Positions 22,201 to 36,600 of a stretch of 64,000 bases of DNA are shown here, one piece after another. Source of the stretch: Branchiostoma floridae (Eukaryota; Chordata; Leptocardii; Amphioxiformes; Branchiostomatidae); assembly GCF_000003815.2 (NCBI RefSeq), contig NC_049987.1, positions 15,794,552 through 15,858,551 on the forward strand. The letters run 5' to 3'. Each line of letters starts with the position of its first letter. Position 1 is the first letter of the stretch. A model generated the notes under the pieces. The model saw nothing but the letters and a program-made list of their open reading frames with translations. It searched no databases and was not told the origin of the DNA. The position numbers were made by a program, and so were the translations under genes.

Positions 22201-23649
22201 TTGCGATGGTATATTCCGCATATCGTACGATGAGCGCAGTAAATCGCAGCAAAATCGTAAGCAAAATCAGCCATCGCAACGCATCGGATGATGTTCAAAA
22301 TTTTTCCAGCGTCGTACGATTTTTCACTTGTGTCTCTTTTGAATAGCCGTCTGGCCGCTTTATGGCTTCTTTAACAAACAAAATGTGGACATAGCTGTTG
22401 AAAACCTTCCTATAATATCTTAAACTGTAAAAATAACTTTAAAAAAGACCATGACAACAAGAGTATTACAAGCAAAAGTTCAAATCAAGCGTGAGTACTG
22501 GTATGGTTATCTCGGCCTGCTTGCCGGCTCTACGTGTCAGGCTCTTTCCAAGATCGTATCATGATATGCTATCAACAAAAAGATGCCATCATACAAAAAT
22601 CATATCATAGGCATTATATCATATATATTTCCGACTCATAGAGCCTGCCTTTATGTTCGAGTTGTCCCCATGGTTATTACGATTATGGTAAAATGAACCA
22701 AGACCGACGAGAGCTGAGATTTGATCTAATTAAAAACTCATGTGCATGAAGCGATCAAACAATTGTCTGCATCACCTGTGCGGGGCGCGCTGTTCTCTGG
22801 TTGCGACTGTGGCAGTTGCGACTGATATATTTTCCCTTTTCGTCAATATCGACAATATCAGGGAAAACTGAAACCATCACAACATGCTAAAAATTCATAA
22901 ATCTATAACCTCATCAGTAGACAAAAATTGCCGTAATGAAGTCTGCTATGGAGGCAAATAAAATCTTACGACGATAGCGAAATTTTGAACATGTTCAAAA
23001 TCCATTTCAGCTCTATTTTTCGTCATACGACGCTCCCCGATTTACTATGATTTACTGCGATTGACGCGGGCACGCTCTAATGACCTCATCGCACGATGCA
23101 CTGCGCGCTTTGTGACCACGGCTTTATATATTTAAACCATTGCTTCCGATTCTCCCCCGACTTACGACGCACTGCGCTCATACTGCGCATCGGAAGGAAT
23201 CNNNNNNNNNNNNNNNNNNNNNNNNNNNNNNNNNNNNNNNNNNNNNNNNNNNNNNNNNNNNNNNNNNNNNNNNNNNNNNNNNNNNNNNNNNNNNNNNNNN
23301 NGGAATCGTACGCGCTTTGTGACCGGGGCTTTAACTGCTTATAGAAGAAAAAAGATAAACACAAGGATTTCCCAAACTTAGGTGATGAAACGGTAAGTAG
23401 AAAACTCCAGAAGATATACCTGGATGTTGTCTCATCTGTGTCAGGTGTGCAGGGCCGATGCGGAAGGCCGCGGTGTTGTAGGCGAACTGCCGGTCTAAGT
23501 ACCGCATCTTCCGCCCGTTGTACCAGGATGATGGGTGGAGGGTTGGCAACAGCACCTCCTCAAGCCAGGAGTACAACTGATCAGGTGTCCTGATCTGGAC
23601 GAGAAATAAAGTGTTATTACGGTCACCAATGTTTTCAGGAGCGTTTTCA

Positions 23650-23687
<38 letters not shown>

Positions 23688-24635
23688 AGACTGACAAAAA
23701 TCGACGATCTCTGGATGGAATATTGGTATTTAGTATGTGGGTAGGTATGGAAGAGACATTGAACTGAAAATTTCGGGTCCCCTAGCAGCTTGTTACTCTG
23801 GTCCTGTTGATGTCCATATCAAAAGCGATACAACAGTTCTCCACGAATGGTGTTTATATAATATTATGTATGTTTGTACGCATGTATGTATGTATGCGTC
23901 TGTTGGTGTGTATGTGCATATTTTCAAATGTTTGCCTGTGTGTGTCTGTATGTGTACATGTACGAGGGGCGTGCAATAAGTAATGGTCCTGACCCACTTC
24001 CAGTTGTCTGATCTAAATGAAATTTTGTATGTGTAATAATTCATATCTCTATGGGTTATGTTGCAAAAGACAGCTCTGAACTAATTGTGGTTTCTGATTT
24101 ACTGGTGTTTGAACTTAGTCAGGTGCGAAATGGACCAGGTGTGAAATGGAACCAGTTGAGTGTCGCGCAGTGATCCGGTTTTTGTATTTGAAAGGACGCA
24201 CACCAAAGAAGACTTTTGATGAAATACATGAAACTTATGGTGATGATGCCCCATCATATGACGTTGTAAAACGCTGGCATCCTGAATTCAAACGTGGCTG
24301 GAAGTCTGTGGAAACAGCTCCCAGACCTGGTCGTCCCTCTTGTGCCATTGATGAGGCATCAGTTGGAGGACCAACCTGGGGTGTCCTACAAAATCGGTGT
24401 CCAGAGCTGCATCAAACGATGGGAGAAATGCATAACTCTGGGTGATTCCTATGAAGAGAAAGACTAATAACTGTGCCAAGTTTCATTAATCTCCTGCTAT
24501 GGGAAATGGGTCAGGACCATTACTAATTGCACGCCCCTCGTATACATATGTATTTGCACGTGTCTGCACGTGTGTCTCACACTGTGCAGTGTGTGTATTG
24601 ATACGTTTCTGTGTGTGTATGTGAGTGTGTGCGGG

Positions 24636-24666
<31 letters not shown>

Positions 24667-27600
24667 GTCTGTGTGTGTGTGTGTTTGTGTGTGCGTGTGT
24701 GTGTGCTTGTGTGCGTGTGTGTAGTTTATTCTATTTGTGCAAAATGATAATAAAGGTGAGCATTCCACCCAACACGTACAATTCGTCTGAAAATGAACAC
24801 GTCATTTGTTTAGTAGCTCACCGCATCAAACTCGTTCAGAATGTTGCTGGCCAGTGTATGCCTCTCGTAGAAGGCCAGTGTGTCCTTGTCCATCTGTGCG
24901 GCGTAGAACAGGAGGGCCACGAAGGCTAACAGCAGGACAAACTCCATCAGCGTCGAGGCAGACTTCTTATCCAGCTCCTTTTTCTTCTTAGCCGACTTGA
25001 GATTTACTGTTGCAGGTCGAAGGAGTTTCTTTGGTGCTAGAAGACAGGAATGTCAAACAGGAATTATGGTTGAAGAGCCGTATTGTTGCCGACATTGTTA
25101 TGATCATGGTCGCACTTCAGGTTAGTTTAGGAAGATAAACAAGACACCACGATGACAGAATATAGATCACGTACAAGAAAAATTCAGACTCAAATTGTGA
25201 AACACATGTATAACCATTTCAGACAATTGTGATTCCCTTATGTTACTTCAATCCAGGGCTGCCTTTAGAACCTGTCTCTTTTTCACAGGACCAAAATTTG
25301 TATGTTGGGACGAAAAAGAACCCAGTGGATAGCAAGCGAAATTATTGAGCCAGCGGTCACAACGGATAATGGTACTCAGGCTAAAACGATTCACTCCATT
25401 TGTCAAAAAAAACTACCATCATGACATTAAATGGATAAAGATGTACTTTCATAACGTTAAAATGACACATATAGATAAGAAAATTAATACCATTGACGAA
25501 CGATGAAAATACTCAGTAGAATATTTAATTTATTTCCTAAACAACGAGATGATGAAATACCTTCTCTATATCTCGTCCGCAGTGCATTGTTCTAGAGATA
25601 CATCTTATACATTCATAATTAAACACAATCTTATTCAAACAACGAATCTCAAAAGTGGTTGCGTCCAAACCTGTAGTGTTCCACAGGTTGAGCTGCAAGT
25701 CGTCTTTCGGGATAGCCGGCGGCCTGGCGAGGTACGGGAGGCTAAAGATGGCAGCCAGGACCACACCAAGCACAAAGATCTGTTCAGAGAGAGTAAGATG
25801 GTACCGGTTGTATTGTCATAGAACGTCCTCAAAAAGATATTACACATATGCCATTGTAAAGATAATGCCATTATGTCGTATAAATTTTCCATGGTTTAAC
25901 AATAGAAAACAGTAACAAAAAGAAAAGAGAGATTATCATATTACTTTCACTAGAGTTGGTACAATATTGTTTTTGTCATAGTGTCGTGGTGGCGCTTTGA
26001 ATAATGTTCATTAACGTGAATCGGTACATCTATACGGCAATCTGCTGTACAGCATATATGCGAGTGTACCTAACCTTTGCTATGATGTTTTATTTCGTAA
26101 CAAGGGTTTATGGTTACTGTAAATGCATTTAAGTTCGCAGGTATTTAATTTCGCGGTAGCGGAAAAAGGACTTTTCGCGGTGGTTTTAAATTCGCGGGTG
26201 CACCATGTACTGTAGTCTCTTACTGCCAGGGAAAATGTTCGCGGTGGTTTTAAGTTCGCGGCGAAGTGACCACCGCGAAAACCGCCAACATAAAACCACC
26301 GCGAACATTTCTGCATTTACAGAATTAATCAAAATCCTCTCTATAAGACGAAACGCCATGGCTAAGGTCAGGTTACCCACACATATATGTTGCTCCTGTA
26401 ATATTAGGCATGTTAGGTATGTAAGAAAGGAGTAGAAACAGACAGAAACAAATCCTGACTCCCGGGATTCAAACCAGCGCCGAACCCGGGCCGCCAGATC
26501 ACAAATCCAGACGCTAAACCACTACGCTAAAAGGCTGACAGTCGTTTGGCATGATCAGTTACAAACCCCGTTACAAGTCCAATAAGTTACCTGAAGGGTT
26601 TCCACCACACTGATGGATCCCATGAAGGACAGGATGAAGGCCTTCATCCAGGCGTCACTCCTCTCCTTGCCCCAGTCCATACTGTACAGGATGACGAAGA
26701 ACGCGGAGCAGGTGGACACCAGGAACACGGCCATCCACGCCACGTACCTGGCCATGCGGCGCACGGACTTCTGCAGATGGCCTGGGGTCAGGAAACAGTG
26801 ATTTGGATAGCAAATTCTCTTACGTAGGAGGAGAAACTAAAACTCACAAGGCATTTAGTCTTCTTACGTGTCGACCATTAAAAATAATAATGATAATAAT
26901 AGTGTCACAGCTCAGTTAAAGACGTGCTTGATTAGTTTACATACTTTGCTTGAACGTGCCGACAGCCATCTCCGGCGTGCTCACAGTCAGTGGCGCCTCC
27001 ATGCGGAATAGTTGTACAACAATCAGATTGACCGGAAATACAGTCAGGATAGTCATGAGACTGGTGTACAGCTCCTGTGAATACATTTACATTTAGGAGG
27101 TAACACATTCTAGGAGTAACACAATGATGAGGTAACGCATTTAGCTCGTTTAGTAGTACGAATTCCTTTCTTTTGAACTGATCCGAAGAAATGCACTGAA
27201 GACGATGGTAATATAGTGGCATTAAATAGGAACGGTTCCATATCCCTACAGCGCATGGTGCAATTGAAAATGCGATCAATAGAAGTAGGCACTTCATTAC
27301 ATGTAGCCATATTGTCCAGTGACTTCGATGCTAAAATTGTAAACATGTAGGAAACTCTATACCTGTATTGTGAAACGAACAAACCCCAGGTCGAACACTC
27401 TTGTACCAGCAGTTGTGGTTTCTGCCCCGTACCACATGGCGCTGGCCAGCATCATGGTATTCAGGAGAGTAAAGCAACAGGACAGCCGATGTGCCTGGGT
27501 GAAGCTGGAACCTGGTGTAGACAAGGCCAAAAGTGCATTGGATTTGGTGAATTTACAGGGTGTAGAATATCTGTAAATTATGGTGTCGGCATTGAGACGC

Positions 27601-30600
27601 ATGGAAACAACTGGAAACGAAAACAAGATGGCGCCTGCGTGACGTCAAGTTCCAAAATGGCCGGGCCTGTGGCCTACAAAATCAATGCAAATAAAATTCT
27701 GATATTATTCAAACCTGCAAATGTAAAAAAAAAAGGATACTGACCAGGCGCTGCTACGATGGCTGACGCCCACAGCTGTTTATCATAGAACACGTCTCGG
27801 GTTGTTTCGTTGAAGACGTTTGAGAAAGATGACAACTCCTTCTCGGTGCTGGCGTGCACAACCTTCTGTACCTCACCGTCACCTTTGCGTTCTGACAACC
27901 AGTCATTACAGGTGAAGTAATGTCTGAAAATTGCACAACCAAAAAGAGTATTGTCATTTACGTCGATAAAGATTAGACACCCAGGTAATACGATATGCCA
28001 AAAAGCAGTTACTCAAGCAACTGGATATGATTTTGGAAACGGTCAGAATCCAAATTGTCTTTAGCTTGACTTTGTCTTACATGTTTTCTATTGGATCTAA
28101 AATTGTCTTCATTCATGTTTAGGGTATAAAGCACCAGTTTCTTCCAGGTCACTTCAGTGTCACTGACGAAAGATAGTGGATGCTATCTGAAACGTCTGAC
28201 CGTTTCCAAAATTGTATCCAGTTGCTTCAGTAACTGTTTTTTGGCAAGTCTTATAAATTATTAGACGTCTTCTCTCAGGCATGCCGCATTTCCTTCCATA
28301 ACAGGAATATAGAGACATTGGATGACGTAATCATAACTATCAGTCTAATGTCTTTAGGAGAAAAGTACAACGAGAGGTTGATAGATCATTTCGTTCCACA
28401 CTGAAAAGACAGCACTTTTTAAGTTTTAATGCAACCTGAAAACAGACCTTTTTTTACACAAGTAGCAGATGACATTTTCTCACACCATGCCAAGAGATAG
28501 TTCAAGCAGGGAATCACCAGTTAAGTGCCGAATGCAAATTAGCAAACCATTCAGGATTTTGGTTATGTTTTTGAAATCTTACACCACATCTTTCTCTACA
28601 TCTCTGACGACAAAATTTCCGAGGAACCACGATGACGTGTCGCCTTTCCCAGAGTTGTCATGCCAGATGTGCAACGTCATCACTTCCCCAAGTGACTCTC
28701 GCACAGGCATGACAAAATGCAAAGTACTTCCACGAACCAAAGCCTGGAATTGCCAATGATAAATGATGATAATTTCTTCGTTGCTTTCATAGTAGCGAAC
28801 TGTTTCTGGTCCTCTATTTCGTCCATTACCACACACTAGAGTACACTTCACATTGACTTTTTACCTCAAAGCATATCATTATCTTGTATATAAACTCCTA
28901 TCATCCTTAGCTTCATCTGTATAACACATTATGTTAGAAGTAGCTTTGATATATAAACAGGGAAACCCCGTCACACTCGCACACTTTCCATATGCTATAT
29001 TTGTCCATAGAATAAATTCTTTAACATATCAATTGTAAAATATATTAGTAGTTGCCAAGTGCTGACTTGGCCATAAATCATTCTACAAAGATTTAAGATA
29101 GCTATAAACTCATTGGACTGACAGAGAAGTAAAAGCATTGTATAAACTCATACCTCCCCTCCTGGGTTCAGCATCTTGACTGCAGTCTTGCCCTCTGACC
29201 CGCCCAGCTGGAAGCCGACCCGTGACGTGGTGCCTGCCCCGAACATGGACCCGGTGCTGACCGTGAGTTGATAGACGTGAGGAGCAGGCATCCTTTCCGG
29301 GGGAATCAGGCTCACTTTGGGCAGCGTCTTGCTTCGGCTGTTGGCAGCTTCTGGATGTAAGGACTTTATCTGTGCCCGACCAGTGATGCGATTATACAGG
29401 GCAGATGGTACACGACGTAAAGTCGCCTGGTGATATTGAAGACAAAAACGCATTTACGAAACTTGTCTGGACTACATCATCCAAACAAGTTTAACTAATA
29501 AAACTATTGCTCTATACAATCTCAATCAAAATTTTAAGTAACTTTCGTGTAAATTAGAAGGGGTCGTCACACATTTGCAGTCATCGTGCTTGCCCGATTT
29601 TCTGAGGTATTTTCTTAATATAGAAGATTACTGTAATTAATTTAGCATAAGTGAAGATATTTTACTGATTCCCTTTAAATATCAAGAATAATATTCATGT
29701 TAAGTTCATTGCAATTCATTTGAAACATGGTGTGTCAAACAAGAAATACAAACATAGCATTTAATTTAATAACAATGACATCAATCAATCAATAGAATAT
29801 GTCACGACCCTTAGTCCCTCTGCAGACCTCTCATGTGTGAAATATAATAATTTATTGCAAAGTCTTGCCCGAGTGCTAATTGCAGGTAACAGGAAAGAAG
29901 ACAAACAAATAGTGTAGAACAATATAGAATATGTCTACTCTAGTCTGAAAGCTAACTCTAAACTGTAACTTTTCCTGGGACAGTGGAAGGCGAAGGACCC
30001 CACCTTTTCTATAATGTGTGTGTTCTTTGATGTTAGGAGCAAGGTAGAGATCAAAATCATCTTTATTTAGTCTTTGAGAGACATACAAATACAAGATGAA
30101 AGACAGATAAAAACCTAGGTCAACCCTTTTTCTGGACTTAGTGTATCCAGAGGGAGCAAGGTAAGACACGTTAAAAAAGAATAGCCGTGTGCGTCGGACT
30201 GCTGAAGTACAAACCGTTTTAAAATTCCTTAAACATATTGCACAAGAAGATGGCAAAACTGATATATTGCACTAATTGAATATTGCACTATTTCACGTAA
30301 CGTTACAACTATAATTATCAGCAGCTTGAGAAGAATCCAAGAGGTTTTAGACAAGGTTTCTGTAAACGCGGGGAAATTTGGGGGGAATTTAGTGACGTAT
30401 TCAAAAAGCTATTTTCTTTCGTGATCGTAGAAGGAACAGTTTAAAATAAAATGCATGTGTTTCGTCTTCCACCATGTTTGACGTGCGGTATATACAAGTT
30501 CTTTTGCACGCACGTGACTTCTTGTACCGCCCTTTATCTATTTCAAGGGGGTGGGCGCTAATTCTAATATAACAACATTGCATATTTACTGAGAAACAAG

Positions 30601-33600
30601 TTTCACACTTGCCCGTATACGCTGAAAGTCCAACAGAACCAGGATGAGTATGTACAGGATGTACTCGGACACCACAGTGGAGAACACCGCGGAGTTATCG
30701 CTCAGATTGCGGAAGTTCCTGAACGCGTTGATGAAGTTGATGGAGTTGGGAACAAGGAGATCCATGGTTCCCACTGCAATCCTAGACCCAGTCACGTGAC
30801 ACTTGCACCCGACGACGACTGCATCCTCCAGGTCTACTTTAACCTGTCGATGAAGGTTAGACATCCATATATTAAGATGCGCCAAAAAGCAGTTACTCAA
30901 GCAACTGGATATGATTTTGGAAACGGCCAGACGTTTCAAACAACATCGGTTTCCGTTGTTTTTCGTCAGTGACACTGGAGACATCTTGTTGGAGGGAGTG
31001 CGAGTTTTTATATCCTAGCTGTGAATTGATATGCAAAAGAGATTTAGTTGGAGAATAGGTTTATCCTAACTATGAATTAATATTCAGAAAGAGGGGCAAT
31101 GAAATATTGGCTATATACTATATAGATGAAGAAGCAGAAGTACGCACAATGAAAATAGATAATGTCAAAGGTCTACTGTAATGTAATCTGCTTTAACCTG
31201 GTTTGGTGGGGAGATGAAGAAAATAGTAACACCGACAAGTACCAGCATTATCAGCCCGGCACTAGTGCGTTCAAAATTTCGTTTTTCCCAGGACTATTGT
31301 AGAATGGAACTAGTTGCCAGCAAGTATATAGTTGGGGCATCCTTACTGGATAGTTTGAAACAATGCTTGCAGCTAGATGTGCGAAGGTTAGGTGCGACAG
31401 GTCGTTCAGAGTAGCCAGCTGCTGCCGCGCCGCGTGCCTGCGAAACTGATGAGTTATTTACGTATACGTCGAATTGTGGTTATACAGGCTATATACTAAT
31501 ACTATATAGATGCAGAAGCAGAAGTATACACAATAAAATAGATAATGTCAAAGGTCTACTGTAATGTATCTTACAATTGTTGGGAGCACATAATGATTTT
31601 TATGGCATTTCACATATAAATACATAATTCACATAAAACATAAGGACATAGACAAAACATAATTCACAGAGCCAACGGAAAGGTAAAGGACAATGGAGGG
31701 TAGAAATTACTAACACATAATGAGTATCGAATTTGAGAAAAATAGGATGGCAATAACTTTTCGACTTACATCGCAGTCACCTAGCACCCATTGCTTCACG
31801 TTGTCTTTCCATGAGGGGCAACCTACAACTGACAGCGACAGCGCGGCTTCCTTGTCCGGGGACTGCATGAGGGACGGCCGAGAACGACCGCGGGTAGATC
31901 TCCCAGTCCCTACAATTGGCAAATGTATATATCGAATTGTTCAGGTAAATCAACCAAGTCAACGTACATAATGTCAGAATTGAAATCTAAGATCTCGTAT
32001 TTCTATGAGACATGGATGACATACAGTGTATATTGTTAGAAACCCTACCTAAACATCGATGAAAATAAGACATCCAGGTAATAAGATATACCAAAAAGCA
32101 ACTGGATATGATTTTGGAAACGGTCAGACGTTTCAGAACTTTCCGGCAGTTGGGACATAGCACACACACCCAACCAAAACATTTAGCTCCTGTAACTAAA
32201 ACAATAGGAACTAATTGACTCAATTGCATTGGCTGTGTCTTAGCTTTGTTTCGCATTGAAATCCAAAACTTCTATTGGGATCCATATTGTCTTCAGCTTG
32301 ACTCTGTCTTACAATGCCTCCTGTTGCACATCTAAAAGTGCCTTCATTTATAGTTCGGGTATAAAAGACCAGTTTCTTCCAGATCACTTCAGTGTAACTG
32401 ACGAAAGATTGTGGATACTACCTGAAACGTCTGACCGTTTCCAAAATCATATCCAGTTGCTTGAGTACTCGTAACTGCTTTTTGGCAAAACCTACCTATG
32501 TTTTCTACTCCAACATACAAACGCCCACCATGGTCAGTCGTGTTTGGAACGAAGGAGATCGAAAAGTTGGTCCCCTTGAGCCAGGTCTCATACCCGTCGA
32601 CTCTTACCACCCTTTTCTCAGCATGCTTTTCAGCTGTCGGAAGATACCCATATGCTGAGTACACGTGAAAGGTAGCTTCTGTGGCCCACCAGGTCAAATG
32701 GACAACAGGGACGACATTGTCCTCCGGCACGACAAAGGCGTGGTGCGTCATGTTTTCTCCGTTGGACACTTTGCTGTTTCCTTCCACCACACCCGGCTGT
32801 TTTGTCGCCCCGTTTAGTGGTGTTGGGTCGTTTGGCTGTCCTCTTGGTTGCGCGGGTAGGAATGGAAAGTCCAGATTTAGCCGTCGTTTTTCGGTAATGC
32901 TCTCGGCTTTATTTTCTGTCATGGTTACGAACGCCACGGGAGACGATATGTTTTGTCCTCCTGTCGATTCAGCCCACGAGTATGGGTTCTTCTGGAAAAC
33001 TGACATCTGCAACGTTAACAATAGTGCCTTTTAATTTTTATTTACAAACTCATGTTAATGTGTCTCACAGAGATATAAGTTAAACGTCAAAATGTAAAAT
33101 TTGTCTAGTCCATAGATCTATCTGCTAATTATAAGACTCAAAACCAACAATTCCAGAAAACTAAGTGACTCGTAAGTAAACGTTGTAACTTGATAACCAC
33201 ATTGCCTTGAACGGATTTACAACATGCCAGCCTGATCCGGCTACTACTTGGTTGAGGCTTACCTTTAGATCCAGCACATCGGTGGTTTGAGTTTTACTCT
33301 CTCTGCCCGGAATATTTGCGACGATTCCACCTGCGTGGACCTGGATGTCTTCATTTGCAGGTGATCTCACCACAGCCACGGCAACACGTTCTGTTTTAAA
33401 GCTTGTCTGATACTCTACATTCGCAGGCTGCAATGCCAGCAGGGTGTCGGCAACGTGGTCCAGAGATGTCACAATAGACTCTGCTGTTTCGCGTTGCTAC
33501 ATTTGACACACGCACACACAAACAAACAAGTTAGAAAATCGTGTCGTAAAACTATTTTCAGGCATTCATTTTCAAACCATGCATATTAACTGCACTTGTG

Positions 33601-36600
33601 TGATATTATGGTATCAGAAATAACCTCGCCATTATTTTATTGCTTACCGTGTTTTCCATTTCCTTCTGCTCCTTCTTTAACATCTCCACCTGCTGCTTGG
33701 GTGAAAGATTCATGCTGTTGACTTCGACGTCACGACCAAAACGACTGTTGGAGGTACTTCCGGCCAGTGGCTCCGGCAACATGTCGACAACTACCGAAGC
33801 CGTCTGAACCAAGGCTAAAAAGGACGAGAAACAGCGCATTTAGAATCAGGCCATTTTAGTCCCTAACATGGTAAATATTCACCTCAAATTTATGTCAAGT
33901 TTAGTAAGATCCATTAAGGGAAAATCTTAAGATATATTTACTTATATAATACTTGAGATATATCTCGTAAACCTGTTATGATAATAAAAAACTATATTCG
34001 TATCATTGAAGAAGCAAAATGAAGGCGATATACAAACAAATGTCTGTCCCCAATCTACTTCTGCTTAATCTGTACTTAGCCGATGTGGTAAATACGAACG
34101 ATGAATGTCTCCTTTGCTAAATACATATAATAGTTATAATAATTATAAACTAGATGTTTCTCGCCATTAGCTATAGTCTGCATGTTCTCAACCGATGCGC
34201 CCTGTGATCCTCTCGTGGCCTCGGCGAGATCCGACACGAGATCTGCTGCAAATTTCTAGGAAAAATTCATAAAATCCAAATCATAGTCAAAACACTTGAT
34301 GCGTCTGTAACGTTCAATCATAAATCAGCGTATTTTAGCTGAAAAGATGCGTCACATACTACTGTTATGTTGACTGGAAGCCACAAAGAACACAAGTTTG
34401 ACGTTGATCCTCATTATCCCAAGACCCACTCACATCTAAGATATTATCACAATTCATCCATAAGATACCATTACAATTCTTCCATAGCTTCTTCTATATA
34501 TTTTTAGCAAGGTAATGCGTAAAAAGACACACAGTGATATCTAACATCCTCGCCAACACCAAAAGCATCTCAGACTCAATTGTAGAATAACAGATTAGCA
34601 AACCAGAACTGGAGGCGGCAATGGTGAGTTGACGTCACCGCCAGCGCTGATGATGTCATAGATGTTGGACATCACTGTAAGTATGTTCTCTGGTCGCACA
34701 AGATCGGAAATGTCTATCTCCTCGACGATCTCCTGAAGCTGTTTTAAGGAATAAGGCATCACCACAATATGGGTTAAAGCTATTGATAATAGCGTTTGTT
34801 TAGTAACCAAATAGATAGATGTTCGGGTTATGTTTGCAGTAAACTTGAACTCATATTCGATGGGCATGTTGGTAATGATAGAAATGTAGTTGTTGTTGGT
34901 GTTTTAAAATAACGGCGTATGCATACACACCTTCTGTCCTGGGCTTTTAGTCGTCCGTGCCAGAGATGTTTGGTGAATTGTATGGTCTGAAACTGCAAGA
35001 TTATGATACTAGTATCTTGAACTGATCGAACATTATGTTATAATACATCAAGTCATCTGGTTGAAATATGTTTTTTGTGAGAAAAAAAATCTTCCAAAAA
35101 GAATCAAATTTCACCTGTTGCTGATATTGTTGAGCTCAGTGGAGGCTCTATTGACTTGCCTGGGACCGTAACTGTGAACGATGATAACATGAATCTTAAA
35201 TATCACGTTACCTTATGTAGAAAGGAAACAGGTAGGACATTAGTTAATGGATTTTGCTGTTTGTAAAATCGCCTTACATACTTGGTTCATGTCACGGTCC
35301 AGAAACAAACACCACAACATAACGTTATACTAAACACGATACTTGCAACATTCGTATTCTACGCACATTTTGGGATGAATTTTCTCTAAAGGTCTTGTAC
35401 AGCGAAGCCTGATCGACAGGGATTATGGCTCTGTACGTATAACATGACAAGTTTGATAACTTTTTGGACAGTCTTACCGGAGCTTGTAGTTGTCCGTGCG
35501 TCTGTTGCTGTATCATCATCAAATCCCACTTCGCTGGGCGCAATGGTTGTCTTCACTGGTCCTGTAGTTCCTATAGTGGAAGTGGTGAGATAAACATACC
35601 GTTTAGGATACACACATATAATATAAATGCAGTTTATCAAAATGAGGTCTTGCATATTGAAAATTTGTAGATTTCAAGTTTACCTTTGACTACAACGTGC
35701 CTGTTAGTAAAGTATTGAGAAAAGCAAGGAAAGGAGCTTTTCCCGATACATGTAGTAAGTTTACGTTTTGCACTTCAAGTTTTGTCCAAGACGTGGAACT
35801 TCTCAACTTCACCAGCAATGGTGAGTCATAGAAAGCTATATGAGTACGCATCTTGATAAGAAGCTTCTTGGTTTGTTATGTGTTTACCTTTGATATTCTG
35901 CTCTGCCGGCGAAGTTGACCATGTCGGCGTCGAAGTTTCTGCGTCAGGTCGCACGACATCCGTTGTAGAAGTGGTCGTGTATGAAGATCCATCGGCGGTG
36001 GCCTCGATTGGTGACATTGACCCTTTTGAGACAAAATAGATACTGTGAAATGCATAGCATTTAAAATCTAATGCAAAAAGTAAGAGTCTCGATATCACGA
36101 AGATTTGCACATAAAATACACAAATCATAATATCTATGACAAAGATTATTGAATGTGTTCGGCTTGATTCGAATTATTTATCACTAGACTTTTTTTACAT
36201 AAACGTATACCTGTTCTATGTGAATACGTCACGTCCACACTACGCCCATGCTCACCGAAGGCCGCCATCTTGATGACGTATGCAGTTTCTGGGATAAGAT
36301 TTGTGACGTTGTAGGATGTTTTGTTTCCCTGAAACCTGTTAAAAAGAAATCAAAATTCAATATATAGTTAACATGATGCATCCAAACGACGAGGATCTAC
36401 ATTCACTTGACCGAGTGAAGAAAAGGAGTCAAAATCGTTTTTTTAAAGTTAATATTCATATACGCATTCTACTCACTGTTGTTCAATTAGTTCTATGTTC
36501 GGTATAAATATTGTTCTTTACCTCAGCACTATTATTGCGCTGTCATATTCATCCGAGATGTCCAACTGGTAAGAGAGAACGTTTGCCACAGGTGGCATCC

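Noticed and set aside
29876-30256. 126-codon minus ORF as an extra polycystin exon
   Set aside because: Exons 27 and 28 join in phase 0 across it, it has no domain, and it resembles a dispersed LINE-like fragment at 9.1-9.5 kb.
32681-33034. 117-codon plus-strand ORF
   Set aside because: It is antisense to polycystin exon 25, whose frame, splice sites and phase are well supported.
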